A DNA stretch of 64,000 bases from assembly GCA_944392655.1 (NCBI GenBank), contig CALXXL010000004.1, positions 62,001 to 126,000 of the forward strand, given 5' to 3'. Positions 42,862-50,546 of this stretch are shown piece after piece (the stretch's first letter is position 1; every line of letters starts with the position of its first letter). Both the position numbers and the translations under genes were made by a program. Source of the stretch: an uncultured Victivallaceae bacterium (lineage in GTDB: Bacteria; Verrucomicrobiota; Lentisphaeria; Victivallales; Victivallaceae). Under the pieces are notes generated by a model. That model saw only the letters and a list, made by a program, of their open reading frames with translations. It was not told the origin of the DNA and did not search any database.

Positions 42862-42937
42862 GGCAGGATAGCTCAGTCGGTAGAGCAGGGGACTGAAAAT
42901 CCCCGTGTCCCCAGTTCGATTCTGGGTCCGGCCACCA
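42862..42937 (+). tRNA. tRNA-Phe (anticodon GAA)
   Basis: A 76-base cloverleaf with anticodon stem GGGGA/TCCCC, loop CTGAAAA (GAA anticodon), T-arm CCCAG-TTCGATT-CTGGG and encoded CCA. The acceptor GGCAGGA/TCCGGCC has an A-G mismatch at the fourth pair; GGCCGGA or TCCTGCC would pair fully. The 3' part from TCTGGG on is repeated exactly at 43117, so the 3' strand may have been replaced during integration of the downstream island. Confidence 0.94.
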
Positions 42938-43021
42938 TTTTTTTTGCCCTGACTCCTGGTGATGGCGGCTTATAGTTGACAAGACAAGCGGGCTGGAGTG
43001 AAACCTCCGCCCGCTTTTTTA
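42921..43021 (+). repeat. 101-bp direct repeat, copy 1 (tRNA-Phe tail and terminator)
   Basis: Begins inside the T-arm of tRNA-Phe (TCTGGGTCCGGCCACCA) and runs through a spacer to the terminator hairpin AGCGGGCTGGAG / CTCCGCCCGCT with T-run (42986-43020). Identical in all 101 positions to 43117-43217. Confidence 0.97.
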
Positions 43022-43116
43022 TCATCTTCCGTCCACCGCAGTCCGGGCAAAACATTGTCCGTCCTTTGTGTCCGGTTGCCTTTCGCTTCGCTCAAGGCTT
43101 GCCGCCGCTGTCGTCA
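43022..43116. other. 95-base spacer between the two exact repeats
   Basis: No gene, no promoter and no hairpin of note seen. It is GC-richer than the island that follows. It may be a remnant of an earlier insertion. Confidence 0.4.
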
Positions 43117-43217
43117 TCTGGGTCCGGCCACCATTTTTTTTGCCCTGACTCCTGGTGATGGCGGCTTATAGTTGACAAGACAAGCGGGCTGGAGTGAAAC
43201 CTCCGCCCGCTTTTTTA
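43117..43217 (+). repeat. 101-bp direct repeat, copy 2 (att-like, left edge of island)
   Basis: Exact copy of 42921-43021, including 17 bases of tRNA-Phe 3' end with CCA, but without the rest of the tRNA. The base composition drops to AT-rich a few tens of bases after it, which makes it the left boundary of the restriction-modification island. Confidence 0.95.
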
Positions 43218-43371
43218 GCCATCTAGAATCTGCTCGTTTTTTGCGCTCGGCAGCCTTTCAAATTTTTTAATAAAACTTGATGTGTTCTCCTGTAAATATT
43301 ATAAATGCTGAATGAACAGTTTATATACCATTAGGCAAATCAGAAAAATTACGGTTTTTTATGACACTTTA

Positions 43372-43399
43372 TTGAAATCATGAAAAACAGATATATACT
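43372..43399 (+). promoter_or_regulatory. Promoter of the methyltransferase gene
   Basis: TTGAAA (43372-43377), 16 bases, TATACT (43394-43399). Transcription would start at about 43405-43407, inside the inverted repeat described next. Confidence 0.65.
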
Positions 43400-43403
43400 A
43401 GAC

Positions 43404-43421
43404 TGCCAACAAGTGGTGGCA
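43404..43421. promoter_or_regulatory. Candidate operator of the HTH-methyltransferase
   Basis: Inverted repeat TGCCA-N8-TGGCA lying directly on the predicted transcription start, 28 bases before the ATG. A DNA-binding protein here would block transcription; the HTH domain of the encoded methyltransferase is the obvious candidate. An overlapping AGTG-N7-CACT (43413-43427) adds symmetry. Confidence 0.45.
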
Positions 43422-43448
43422 ACACTAAAAATTCAGCAGGAGTTAAAA

Positions 43449-44804
43449 ATGAACATTTTTTCCGATATAGGAATACAACTTGCAGATCTGCGTCGCAGGG
43501 CAAATCTGACAGTTTCTGAACTTGCAAGCAGAGCAGGAATTAAGGCTGTAACATTGCAGAATTTGGAAACAGGAAAATTTTGCAAGCCGGAACTTATAGA
43601 TGTTATATTAAATGTTCTAGGGTATGAAGTAAAATTCACACCTGTAAAAAAAGTTTCAACTTTTACACGTATTTCAGACAATATTCAATCATTTTTGAAA
43701 TCTGGTTACACAGAGGCAGAAATAGCCGTATTTTCGCATTATTTACATACTACAGGTTCCGTTTATGCAAATTTTTATAAGGAAATTTGGGAAAATTTAT
43801 CTTTCGGTAAGAACTGTATTTGTGAGATAGATATAAAGAGACAAATAAAAAAAGATATAAAGACGATTCCATTTCCACCTTCTGAAAAAACATCTTTTTC
43901 ATTTATCGATCTTTTTGCTGGTATTGGAGGATTCCGTCTGGCAATGCAATCCGTAGGAGGAAAGTGCGTTTTTTCATCGGAATGGGATAAAGCGGCGCAG
44001 AGAACATACTATGATAATTATGGAGATTATCCATTTGGAGATATTACGAAGAGAGAAATAAAAGATTGTATTCCCGATAATATAGACGTTCTTTGTGGTG
44101 GATTCCCATGTCAACCTTTTTCTCTGGCAGGAAAAAAACAAGGTTTTCAGAATGAAACTCAAGGAACTTTGTTTTTTGATATTTTACAAATAATTCATGA
44201 AAAAAAGCCCAAAATAATATTTTTGGAGAATGTTCGTAACCTAGTAGGGCATGACGGCGGAAAAACATTTTCAATAATACAAAATGCAATTATGGCAGAA
44301 GGATACTCGTTCCAATATCAAATTATTGACGCCAGTTCTCTTGTTCCTCAAAAACGGGTTCGTTGCTATATAGTTTGTGTAAGGGATAATAAGCCGTTTT
44401 TATTTCCGGAGATAGTAGGTCCAGAAATTCCTCTTTCTTGTGCTCTTGAAAATAATGTGCCGGATACATATACTATTTCAGATAATATGTGGGCTGGACA
44501 TCAAAAAAGAACAGAAAGAAATCTTGCACGCGGAACTGGTTTTACCGCACATACTGCGGATATAACAAAACCTGCTCATACTCTTGTTGCAAGATATTAT
44601 AAAGATGGCAAGGAATGTTTAATTCCACAGGATGGTAAAAATCCAAGAATGCTCACACCTAGAGAATGTGCCAGATTGCAGGGATTTCCAGAAGAGTTTA
44701 TTCTTCCTGAATCTAAAACGGTTGCATATAAACAAATGGGAAATTCTGTTGCAGTACCTGTCTTGAAGAAAATCGCTGAGTGTATTGTAAAACAACTCTT
44801 GTAA
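43449..44804 (+). CDS. DNA (cytosine-5) methyltransferase with N-terminal HTH domain
   Basis: Methylates cytosine in a specific site, protecting host DNA from the partner nuclease. The 451 residues start with an XRE-type helix-turn-helix (about 8-55: L-A-D-L-R-R-R-A-N-L-T-V-S-E-L-A-S-R-A-G-I), then a ~90-residue linker, then the C5-methylase core: F-I-D-L-F-A-G-I-G-G-F (motif I), G-G-F-P-C-Q-P-F-S (motif IV, catalytic Cys221), F-L-E-N-V-R-N-L (motif VI), Q-K-R-V-R (VIII) and Q-M-G-N-S-V-A (X). The start is ATG 43449 with AGGAG 6 bases before. AT-rich, unlike its neighbours: a sign of transfer. Confidence 0.95.
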   Translation: MNIFSDIGIQLADLRRRANLTVSELASRAGIKAVTLQNLETGKFCKPELIDVILNVLGYEVKFTPVKKVSTFTRISDNIQSFLKSGYTEAEIAVFSHYLHTTGSVYANFYKEIWENLSFGKNCICEIDIKRQIKKDIKTIPFPPSEKTSFSFIDLFAGIGGFRLAMQSVGGKCVFSSEWDKAAQRTYYDNYGDYPFGDITKREIKDCIPDNIDVLCGGFPCQPFSLAGKKQGFQNETQGTLFFDILQIIHEKKPKIIFLENVRNLVGHDGGKTFSIIQNAIMAEGYSFQYQIIDASSLVPQKRVRCYIVCVRDNKPFLFPEIVGPEIPLSCALENNVPDTYTISDNMWAGHQKRTERNLARGTGFTAHTADITKPAHTLVARYYKDGKECLIPQDGKNPRMLTPRECARLQGFPEEFILPESKTVAYKQMGNSVAVPVLKKIAECIVKQLL

Positions 44805-44818
44805 GGAGGGAGGCCTCT

Positions 44819-45724
44819 ATGCAATTTGGAATAGTCCAACAGGAAAAATTCAACGCAAAAGATGGTTCATATTCACTTGTTACGCGCAGAGAGCTTATTG
44901 ACTCTCAGATTACAGCTACAGATGCAGAGGCGGCATTACTGAGAAATTATTTTCTTATGAGGGGAGAACGTATACATGTAGGTAATGTAAAGTCAAGTAA
45001 TGGAGCTGCTGCAAAAGAATTTAAATTGTTTCCATCTGGGCAAATAATAAACTTGAATCTGGTTTATCCAAAGCCTGAAAAAAGTGAATTACGCTTATAT
45101 ATATCAAAAGGTGCGGGGTTCTTTCCCAATGAGGGAGATGTATGGTTTCTTTTTATCAGGCGTGATGATGAATCATTGTGGATTGGTTCTATGTCTGAGA
45201 AGGAATGGCGACGTTTGAACTCTATTGGTAAAATTGATGATGAAGAATCATTATTAGATGAAAATATTGATGATATTGATGCACAGATCTTAGCACAACA
45301 AAATCATTGTAACCATATTATTCCAGAAGGTAAACCCGCATCTATAATAGACAGCAAAAGAGAAATAATTGTTCGTCGGCGTGAAATTGCTGTGCGCCGA
45401 ATGCAGCAAAGCCGTTATAAATGTGAATTTGATGTATCACATTCGCTTTTTATCGCCAAAGCAACCGGCTGCCCTTATTTGGAAGTCCATCATATTATTC
45501 CGATTCGCTTTCAAAAACAGTTGCATGGTTTGAAGCTTGATACTTTAAACAATTTGTGCTGTTTATGTCCATCGTGTCATCGTGCAATTCATCACGCAGA
45601 AGATGATTTAGTAAAATCTATTCTTGATCGTGTTGCAGAAAAAAGAGAGATCACAAAGAATTTCGGTTTGTCAACAGAAGATCTTTATAGATTATACGCA
45701 GTTGAAGACATTGTGCGCCAATAA
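44819..45724 (+). CDS. HNH restriction endonuclease (probable R-M partner)
   Basis: A 301-residue protein; the C-terminal third is a clear HNH (beta-beta-alpha-metal) nuclease domain: Y-L-E-V-H-H-I-I-P-I-R (about 220-230), L-N-N-L-C-C-L-C-P-S-C-H-R-A-I-H-H (about 244-260), with catalytic histidine and Cys pairs for structural zinc. The N-terminal ~170 residues are a separate alpha/beta region, perhaps for site recognition; I do not recognise it. Start ATG 44819 behind AAGGAGGGAGG, 14 bases after the methyltransferase stop. Its place makes it the cutting half of the system. Confidence 0.82.
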   Translation: MQFGIVQQEKFNAKDGSYSLVTRRELIDSQITATDAEAALLRNYFLMRGERIHVGNVKSSNGAAAKEFKLFPSGQIINLNLVYPKPEKSELRLYISKGAGFFPNEGDVWFLFIRRDDESLWIGSMSEKEWRRLNSIGKIDDEESLLDENIDDIDAQILAQQNHCNHIIPEGKPASIIDSKREIIVRRREIAVRRMQQSRYKCEFDVSHSLFIAKATGCPYLEVHHIIPIRFQKQLHGLKLDTLNNLCCLCPSCHRAIHHAEDDLVKSILDRVAEKREITKNFGLSTEDLYRLYAVEDIVRQ

Positions 45725-45735
45725 TATAGCATAAG

Positions 45736-46155
45736 ATGTATTCTATGGACCGTCTAACACCTGAAAAACGAAGCTGGAACATGAGTCGCATCAAATCAAA
45801 AGATACGACTCCTGAGCGTATTGTGCGTTCGTTTCTTCATCGTAACGGATTCAGATTCAGATTGCATGTAAAAAATCTTCCCGGTAAACCGGATATAGTT
45901 TTATCTAAATATAAAACAGTAATAGAAGTTCGCGGATGTTTCTGGCATCGACACAATGGTTGTAAAGATGCTACTATGCCTTCAACCCATACTGAATTCT
46001 GGCAAAAAAAGTTTGCAGAAAATGTTGTTCGTGATCAACGTTCAGAACAAGCTCTGAAAGAGCTCGGGTGGCAGGTTATCATTATTTGGGAGTGCGAAGT
46101 GGAAAGAAAATCTTTTCAGGATTATTTGATCGCTGCAATTAAAGGCAAAATTTAA
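45736..46155 (+). CDS. vsr: Very short patch repair endonuclease Vsr
   Basis: Nicks DNA at T-G mismatches that arise when 5-methylcytosine deaminates, so it often travels with C5-methyltransferases. The family start R-L-T-P-E-K-R-S-W-N-M-S-R-I-K-S-K-D-T-x-P-E is complete, followed by K-P-D-I-V-L (catalytic Asp) and V-R-G-C-F-W-H-R-H-N-G-C. 139 residues. Start is ATG 45736 or 45745; neither has a good ribosome site. It completes a methylase-nuclease-repair trio. Confidence 0.93.
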   Translation: MYSMDRLTPEKRSWNMSRIKSKDTTPERIVRSFLHRNGFRFRLHVKNLPGKPDIVLSKYKTVIEVRGCFWHRHNGCKDATMPSTHTEFWQKKFAENVVRDQRSEQALKELGWQVIIIWECEVERKSFQDYLIAAIKGKI

Positions 46156-46337
46156 AATTATTATTGAAACTGCTTGAATAGAATAAATCTTTATTTTACA
46201 TCCTCGAATAAAGCTATAATAAATGTACGTAAATCGTTTTCATATTCGTATTTCTTTGCATCTAAATCACGTGTCCCTGCACATATAATCAATGCTTACA
46301 TAAGAGAAGAATGAGTTGCGATTTGCATAAAGATACT
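46156..46337. other. Right end of the island, no gene
   Basis: 182 AT-rich bases after vsr with no ORF of note, no promoter pair and no hairpin. They end at the diverged repeat that closes the island. Confidence 0.45.
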
Positions 46338-46421
46338 CCATCATTTTTTTGCCCTTATTCGGGGTGTATTTTTGAGTTGACAGTTAAGCGGGCAGGAGAT
46401 AAACCTCCGCCCGTTTTTTTT
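46338..46421 (+). repeat. Diverged third copy of the tRNA-Phe tail repeat (right edge of island)
   Basis: Begins CCATCA plus a T-run and GCCCT, compared with CCACCA plus T-run and GCCCT in copies 1 and 2, and ends with GTTGACA-n-AAGCGGGCaGGAG-n-AAACCTCCGCCCG plus T-run. The hairpin (46386-46415) is retained as a terminator for vsr. The middle has drifted. With copies 1 and 2 it frames the AT-rich genes. Confidence 0.8.
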
Positions 46422-46444
46422 ATTGTCTGCCGTAGACTACGGTG

Positions 46445-49400
46445 TTATTTAGCGACAATCCGGTAGATCATGCATACGCCTTCAGGATTGAAAATGCTGA
46501 TATTGAATTTTAGTTTGCCATTTTCCATTTTGGCCGGGACGGTTTTCAGGATGGAGCCGTCAAGGGCGGCGGCTTGTACCTCCCACTTGCCTGCGTTGGG
46601 ATTTACATTGAGTGTAATTTCGGCGCGACCGTTGCGGACGAGAACCGGCAGAGAGCCGTTGTCCAGGGTAAGGCGCATTTCTTCGTTCTGGAATACCGTG
46701 CCGCTGTTGAGCGCGTTGGTCAGATGAAAGAGCAGAATATCGCGACTCTCCTTTAACGGCAGATTATCGAGCGAGTGAGCCGATATGGTAGCAAATCCGC
46801 CGGATTTTTCAATAGAGACAAATTCGCCGCCGGCGTTGCCTCCGGTAAAGGTAAACAGTTCGGATCTGGGCGTTATAACGGTTATCCGGTTTTCTTTCCG
46901 GTCAAGAGTTATCTCTCCGGTGGAGCTCACCGCTGTTCCGCTGTCTTGATAGTGTTTCAATCCGGTGCGCAGCTGTAATGGCAAAGCGTCGAGCCAGTTT
47001 TGTTGCGGCAGGATCAAGGTATTGTCTATTTTGGCGTTTTGCGGGGCTGAGCCGATTCGGGTAAAAAGTCCTAAATTACGGAAGTCGGGGTCGAATTTAT
47101 CGTCATATGCCGGGTCATTCCAGCCATAGCAGACAATCGGTCCTTCTGCCGGCGCGACATCGCCGCGGACGAAGAGGAAGTAGATAATTCTTCCGGATAA
47201 AATACCGATGGGATCATAAAAGTGGTCAAATGTCGTAACCGGTGTTGGCCGGGATATTTTATCCGTACTGTGTCCATAGGCAAACCGGTATATAGCGTCC
47301 CAATCCTGCATCGCCGCGTATGCTCCGGCCAGAGGGGCGATTTCGCTGCGGAACCGGTTAGGGTAGCAGAACTGCAGTTCGGTTGCGATCATGGGTTTAC
47401 CGGGGATACGGATCCGCATATTATTAAGCATGGCTTCGTTGCCGGATGCGATTGCGCTTTTCTGGGTATTGCTGATGGGGACGTTCCAGTTCTGGAGCGG
47501 ATAAGTCGGGTGATCGTGATATATATGCGCATCAACCACATCCAGTTCCTGTCTGAACGGTTGTAGATTAAGGTTGGCTTCATTATTTAGATTAGCGATA
47601 TATGCCTTCACTTTCAGCACATTTTTAAGGAAATCGACCTGCTGGCGTTGGATATTGAACTGTCTTTCCTTCAGAAAATCATAAAATTCCTCACCGCGTT
47701 TTTCAAGCAGTTGGTCGGAATAGATATTTTTGCGGTGCAGATACTCGGCGTAAGTTTGTTCAATCAGCGGCATAAGCTGTGGATGTAGTTTCCAGGTATG
47801 ATAAACAGGCGCTTCGTTATCCATATTTATAGCGAACAGAGCGGGGTCTTCGGCGAGGGACAATCCGGTATATGGATTTTCAGTGGTCATAAGCTTGGTG
47901 GCGAACCGTTTCCAATCCTCCATTGCTGATGGAGAGAACATGGTGAGGGTTTTGCGGATGGAGTCGCTGTCGGATGATTGGCATTCGGCGATGTTGTCGG
48001 CAGGGCGTACCACTCTGGTACAGTTGAGATCGATGGTCAAATAGAGATTTTTCTCGCGCAGTCTGGCCCACAGATACATGAAGTTATCGAGTTTTTCCGG
48101 GTTGAAATCGCTGGAAGACGGTTTGGTCCAGTCGTAAATCCAGTTTTCGAACTGATGAATGCGTACTGAGTTGAATCCCTCCCTGGCGATTCGTTCGGCC
48201 ATGGCGTCGGCCTCCTGATGGGTTGGCACGGTCATATTCTGCGCGAGATTGGTGCCGTACAGTCTGATTTTGCCATTTGGATTGCTTTTGGTGGAGAAAT
48301 GGCCGTTCTTGGTGATAATCAATGCGCCGTCCCTGTCAGGGGAGATGCGGTTAAATCTGGAAAAATCCATGACAGAGTTTTTGATGAATTGAACCGGCAG
48401 TTCAACCGGTTGCCAGTTTTCGTTTGCCTTGATGGTCATGCGGCGTTCTCCGTTGCGTTGCGGCCGGATGTTGCCCAGAGCTGCTCCGGCGATCATCCAC
48501 ATACCGTTCTGCGGTATAAATTGGATTTTCTGCAATGGTTTTTCCGGGATCTGGAATGCGGAGACGAACAATCCTATCTGTCCGGATCGATTGCTGCCGG
48601 TCCATCCGGAGAGTGCGTTTTCAAAAGAGAAGACTGGATTCCACCAGTTGCCACAGTCTTTGCCGGAGATCACCGGTATTTCAGAGGAGGATTGATCGTC
48701 AAAGGTAAGTTTGATTATTCCGTTTGGTCTGCCGTTTTCCGGTGGCCATGCGGCGGCGTGAAGCAGATACAGATACCTTGCCTTGGCTGCCGGTTGAAGG
48801 ATAATGGGCGCTGCGTCTGGCAGATTGCCGGTGGAAGCTGTCACGATGCAGCTTCTGCCGTGGTTGTATAGCGGATTGATGATATTGAAAGGTATTCCGG
48901 CGAACTCCTGTTGTCCGAACAAATTGAATGCCGCCATATCGTTATCCGGTCCCTGATCGGTCCACCCTCCGGTATAGTCGTCTGGCTTCTGGTCGGCGAA
49001 CCCCATATTGGCGGCCTGTGATATATCGATGGGCTGGATCTGCACGGGTTCTCTCCGGATATTGACATTCATATCGAATCTTTTTTCCTGAGAGGACTCC
49101 GGCACATATATTGTGATGGAGTAGAAATTCTCTCCAGTAGCCCCTCGCAGATCGGAAATTGCGGCGGAGAAATCGCCGCTGATGGTATAAACTCCGTCAT
49201 CAGCTTCGATGCGCATGGAGTTATTTTTTTGTACGGGCGACCAGGTTAAAATATCGTTTTGCTGTTTCCGTTCCGTAAGGTGATATACTTTGCCGTTAAC
49301 TTCCACATCCGTTGGGTTATCGGCGGGGAGTTTAATTTCGGCATAGATATGCTGCGTTGCTCCGATGCCGTATAGTGTGGCGTGGTACATCCATTGATTT

Positions 49401-49663
49401 TCCGCGATTCCGGTAAGGGAGAATTCGGCGTCGGCGCCAAGTTTTCCGTTAAAGCGGCACTGTCCGGAGAGGGTTGCGGTATTGTTCCGGAGGACCGGAT
49501 GTCCTTGGATTACGATGGGTTGCCATGCGGGGTTGTGTCGCCATTCAAGGGTGATGTTGCTGCCGATGGCGAGTCGACCCTGCGGAGTCAGAGTCACCTC
49601 TGCGCCGGCGGGGCAGAATGTTATATAGAGGAATGCCGTGATAAATATTGCTAAGAGTCTCAT
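46445..49663 (-). CDS. Large secreted glycoside hydrolase, clan GH-A type
   Basis: A 1072-residue exported enzyme. Signal peptide at 1-21 (start ATG 49663 behind CGGAGAAC; a longer reading from 49693 is rejected), N-terminal beta-sandwich modules to about 430, then a TIM barrel: G-T-N-L-A-Q-N-M (about 475), G-F-N-S-V-R-I-H-Q-F-E-N-W (about 503), proposed acid/base in I-N-M-D-N-E-A-P (Glu617) and nucleophile in M-I-A-T-E-L-Q-F (Glu762), and a C-terminal beta domain. The N-E pair and strand order fit clan GH-A (GH5-like), but I cannot assign a family. Probably digests a host or plant glycan. Confidence 0.82.
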   Translation of the reverse strand: MRLLAIFITAFLYITFCPAGAEVTLTPQGRLAIGSNITLEWRHNPAWQPIVIQGHPVLRNNTATLSGQCRFNGKLGADAEFSLTGIAENQWMYHATLYGIGATQHIYAEIKLPADNPTDVEVNGKVYHLTERKQQNDILTWSPVQKNNSMRIEADDGVYTISGDFSAAISDLRGATGENFYSITIYVPESSQEKRFDMNVNIRREPVQIQPIDISQAANMGFADQKPDDYTGGWTDQGPDNDMAAFNLFGQQEFAGIPFNIINPLYNHGRSCIVTASTGNLPDAAPIILQPAAKARYLYLLHAAAWPPENGRPNGIIKLTFDDQSSSEIPVISGKDCGNWWNPVFSFENALSGWTGSNRSGQIGLFVSAFQIPEKPLQKIQFIPQNGMWMIAGAALGNIRPQRNGERRMTIKANENWQPVELPVQFIKNSVMDFSRFNRISPDRDGALIITKNGHFSTKSNPNGKIRLYGTNLAQNMTVPTHQEADAMAERIAREGFNSVRIHQFENWIYDWTKPSSSDFNPEKLDNFMYLWARLREKNLYLTIDLNCTRVVRPADNIAECQSSDSDSIRKTLTMFSPSAMEDWKRFATKLMTTENPYTGLSLAEDPALFAINMDNEAPVYHTWKLHPQLMPLIEQTYAEYLHRKNIYSDQLLEKRGEEFYDFLKERQFNIQRQQVDFLKNVLKVKAYIANLNNEANLNLQPFRQELDVVDAHIYHDHPTYPLQNWNVPISNTQKSAIASGNEAMLNNMRIRIPGKPMIATELQFCYPNRFRSEIAPLAGAYAAMQDWDAIYRFAYGHSTDKISRPTPVTTFDHFYDPIGILSGRIIYFLFVRGDVAPAEGPIVCYGWNDPAYDDKFDPDFRNLGLFTRIGSAPQNAKIDNTLILPQQNWLDALPLQLRTGLKHYQDSGTAVSSTGEITLDRKENRITVITPRSELFTFTGGNAGGEFVSIEKSGGFATISAHSLDNLPLKESRDILLFHLTNALNSGTVFQNEEMRLTLDNGSLPVLVRNGRAEITLNVNPNAGKWEVQAAALDGSILKTVPAKMENGKLKFNISIFNPEGVCMIYRIVAK

Positions 49664-49948
49664 TTTGTTCTCCGGATATTTTTCTGTGAACAAAAGTTAT
49701 ATGAGGAAGATATATTTGTCAAGCCGGGGTTGTATTTCCGGCGGATAAAAATCCTTTATCATTTATGGCGTATATGCTTAAATAAGTTTCCTGCAAGATG
49801 TTTATGGTGGGAATGATTTCAGAGTTAAAAAAGAGCTTTTTTATTTGCAGTTTATGCTGTATGGCAACATAATTATAATAATCGGCAGTATGTTTTCTAT
49901 TTTTTTCATGCCAGGCTGAATTAAAAATCGGGAAAGGAGATGGGTAAA
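49664..49948. other. Divergent intergenic region, 285 bases
   Basis: No gene. It is AT-rich and must hold promoters for the glycosidase (-) and the zinc-ribbon gene (+). No strong hexamer pair or hairpin was found. AAGGAG at 49934-49939 is the ribosome site of the next gene. Confidence 0.4.
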
Positions 49949-50473
49949 ATGGGAGAAATCCGTTTTAAATGCAGCAGTTGTGGTCAGGCGATGATTGCGG
50001 ACAGCAGCTTATCCGGTAAAAAAGTGGTGTGTCCTTCCTGCGGAGCAGAAGTAGTGGCTGCTGATTTTGAACAGAATGCGGCCATACGAGGAAGCGCAGA
50101 TAGTGCAGAGCGCAAAATAAGTTCTGTCGTGAATTTTCCTTTATGGTTGGCGATTATTTTAAGCGGGATATTGTTGGTGAATATAATATCATTGGGTATA
50201 TCGTGCCTGCCATTGGTCAGCAAGTATGAATATAAGGCGGTTAGGATATACGGTGAAGCCGTTGATTCAAAAATGGACGAATTTCTTCCGAGAAAGCTAG
50301 ATGAATTTACTCTTGAGAGAACTTTAAACAGTGATCCGGAGTGGGAACTGGTGGATATAATTACAGAGACGGAAACCGTTCATCCCAATTTTGGTAATGA
50401 TGACTATGTTGCAGGGATACAGCCCAATGTCCGGACCAGGAGTGTTATTTTATTGCTTCGCCGCCGCATTTAG
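49949..50473 (+). CDS. Zinc-ribbon membrane protein with DUF4177-like domain
   Basis: A 174-residue protein: N-terminal zinc ribbon (C-S-S-C ... C-P-S-C, about 6-32), one membrane helix (about 65-85), then a C-terminal Y-E-Y-K-A-V-R-I ... L-E-R-T-L-N-S-D-P-E-W-E-L-V-D-I-I pattern that is the DUF4177 signature. ATG 49949 is used, because the ATG at 49940 overlaps the AAGGAG ribosome site. The zinc ribbon recalls the small protein at 1831. Function unknown. Confidence 0.78.
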   Translation: MGEIRFKCSSCGQAMIADSSLSGKKVVCPSCGAEVVAADFEQNAAIRGSADSAERKISSVVNFPLWLAIILSGILLVNIISLGISCLPLVSKYEYKAVRIYGEAVDSKMDEFLPRKLDEFTLERTLNSDPEWELVDIITETETVHPNFGNDDYVAGIQPNVRTRSVILLLRRRI

Positions 50474-50546
50474 TTTGTCTCGCTACGCTTTGAATGATGG
50501 CGATATCTAGCACGGTGCCTGATAATCTAAAATTAAGGAGATGCAA

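Noticed and set aside
42873-43055. A 60-codon frame on the minus strand across tRNA-Phe
   Set aside because: Overlaps a firm tRNA; its Cys-rich start comes from the repeat region only.
43218-46337. An integrase or transposase in the island
   Set aside because: None of the frames shows recombinase features; the three genes fill the space.
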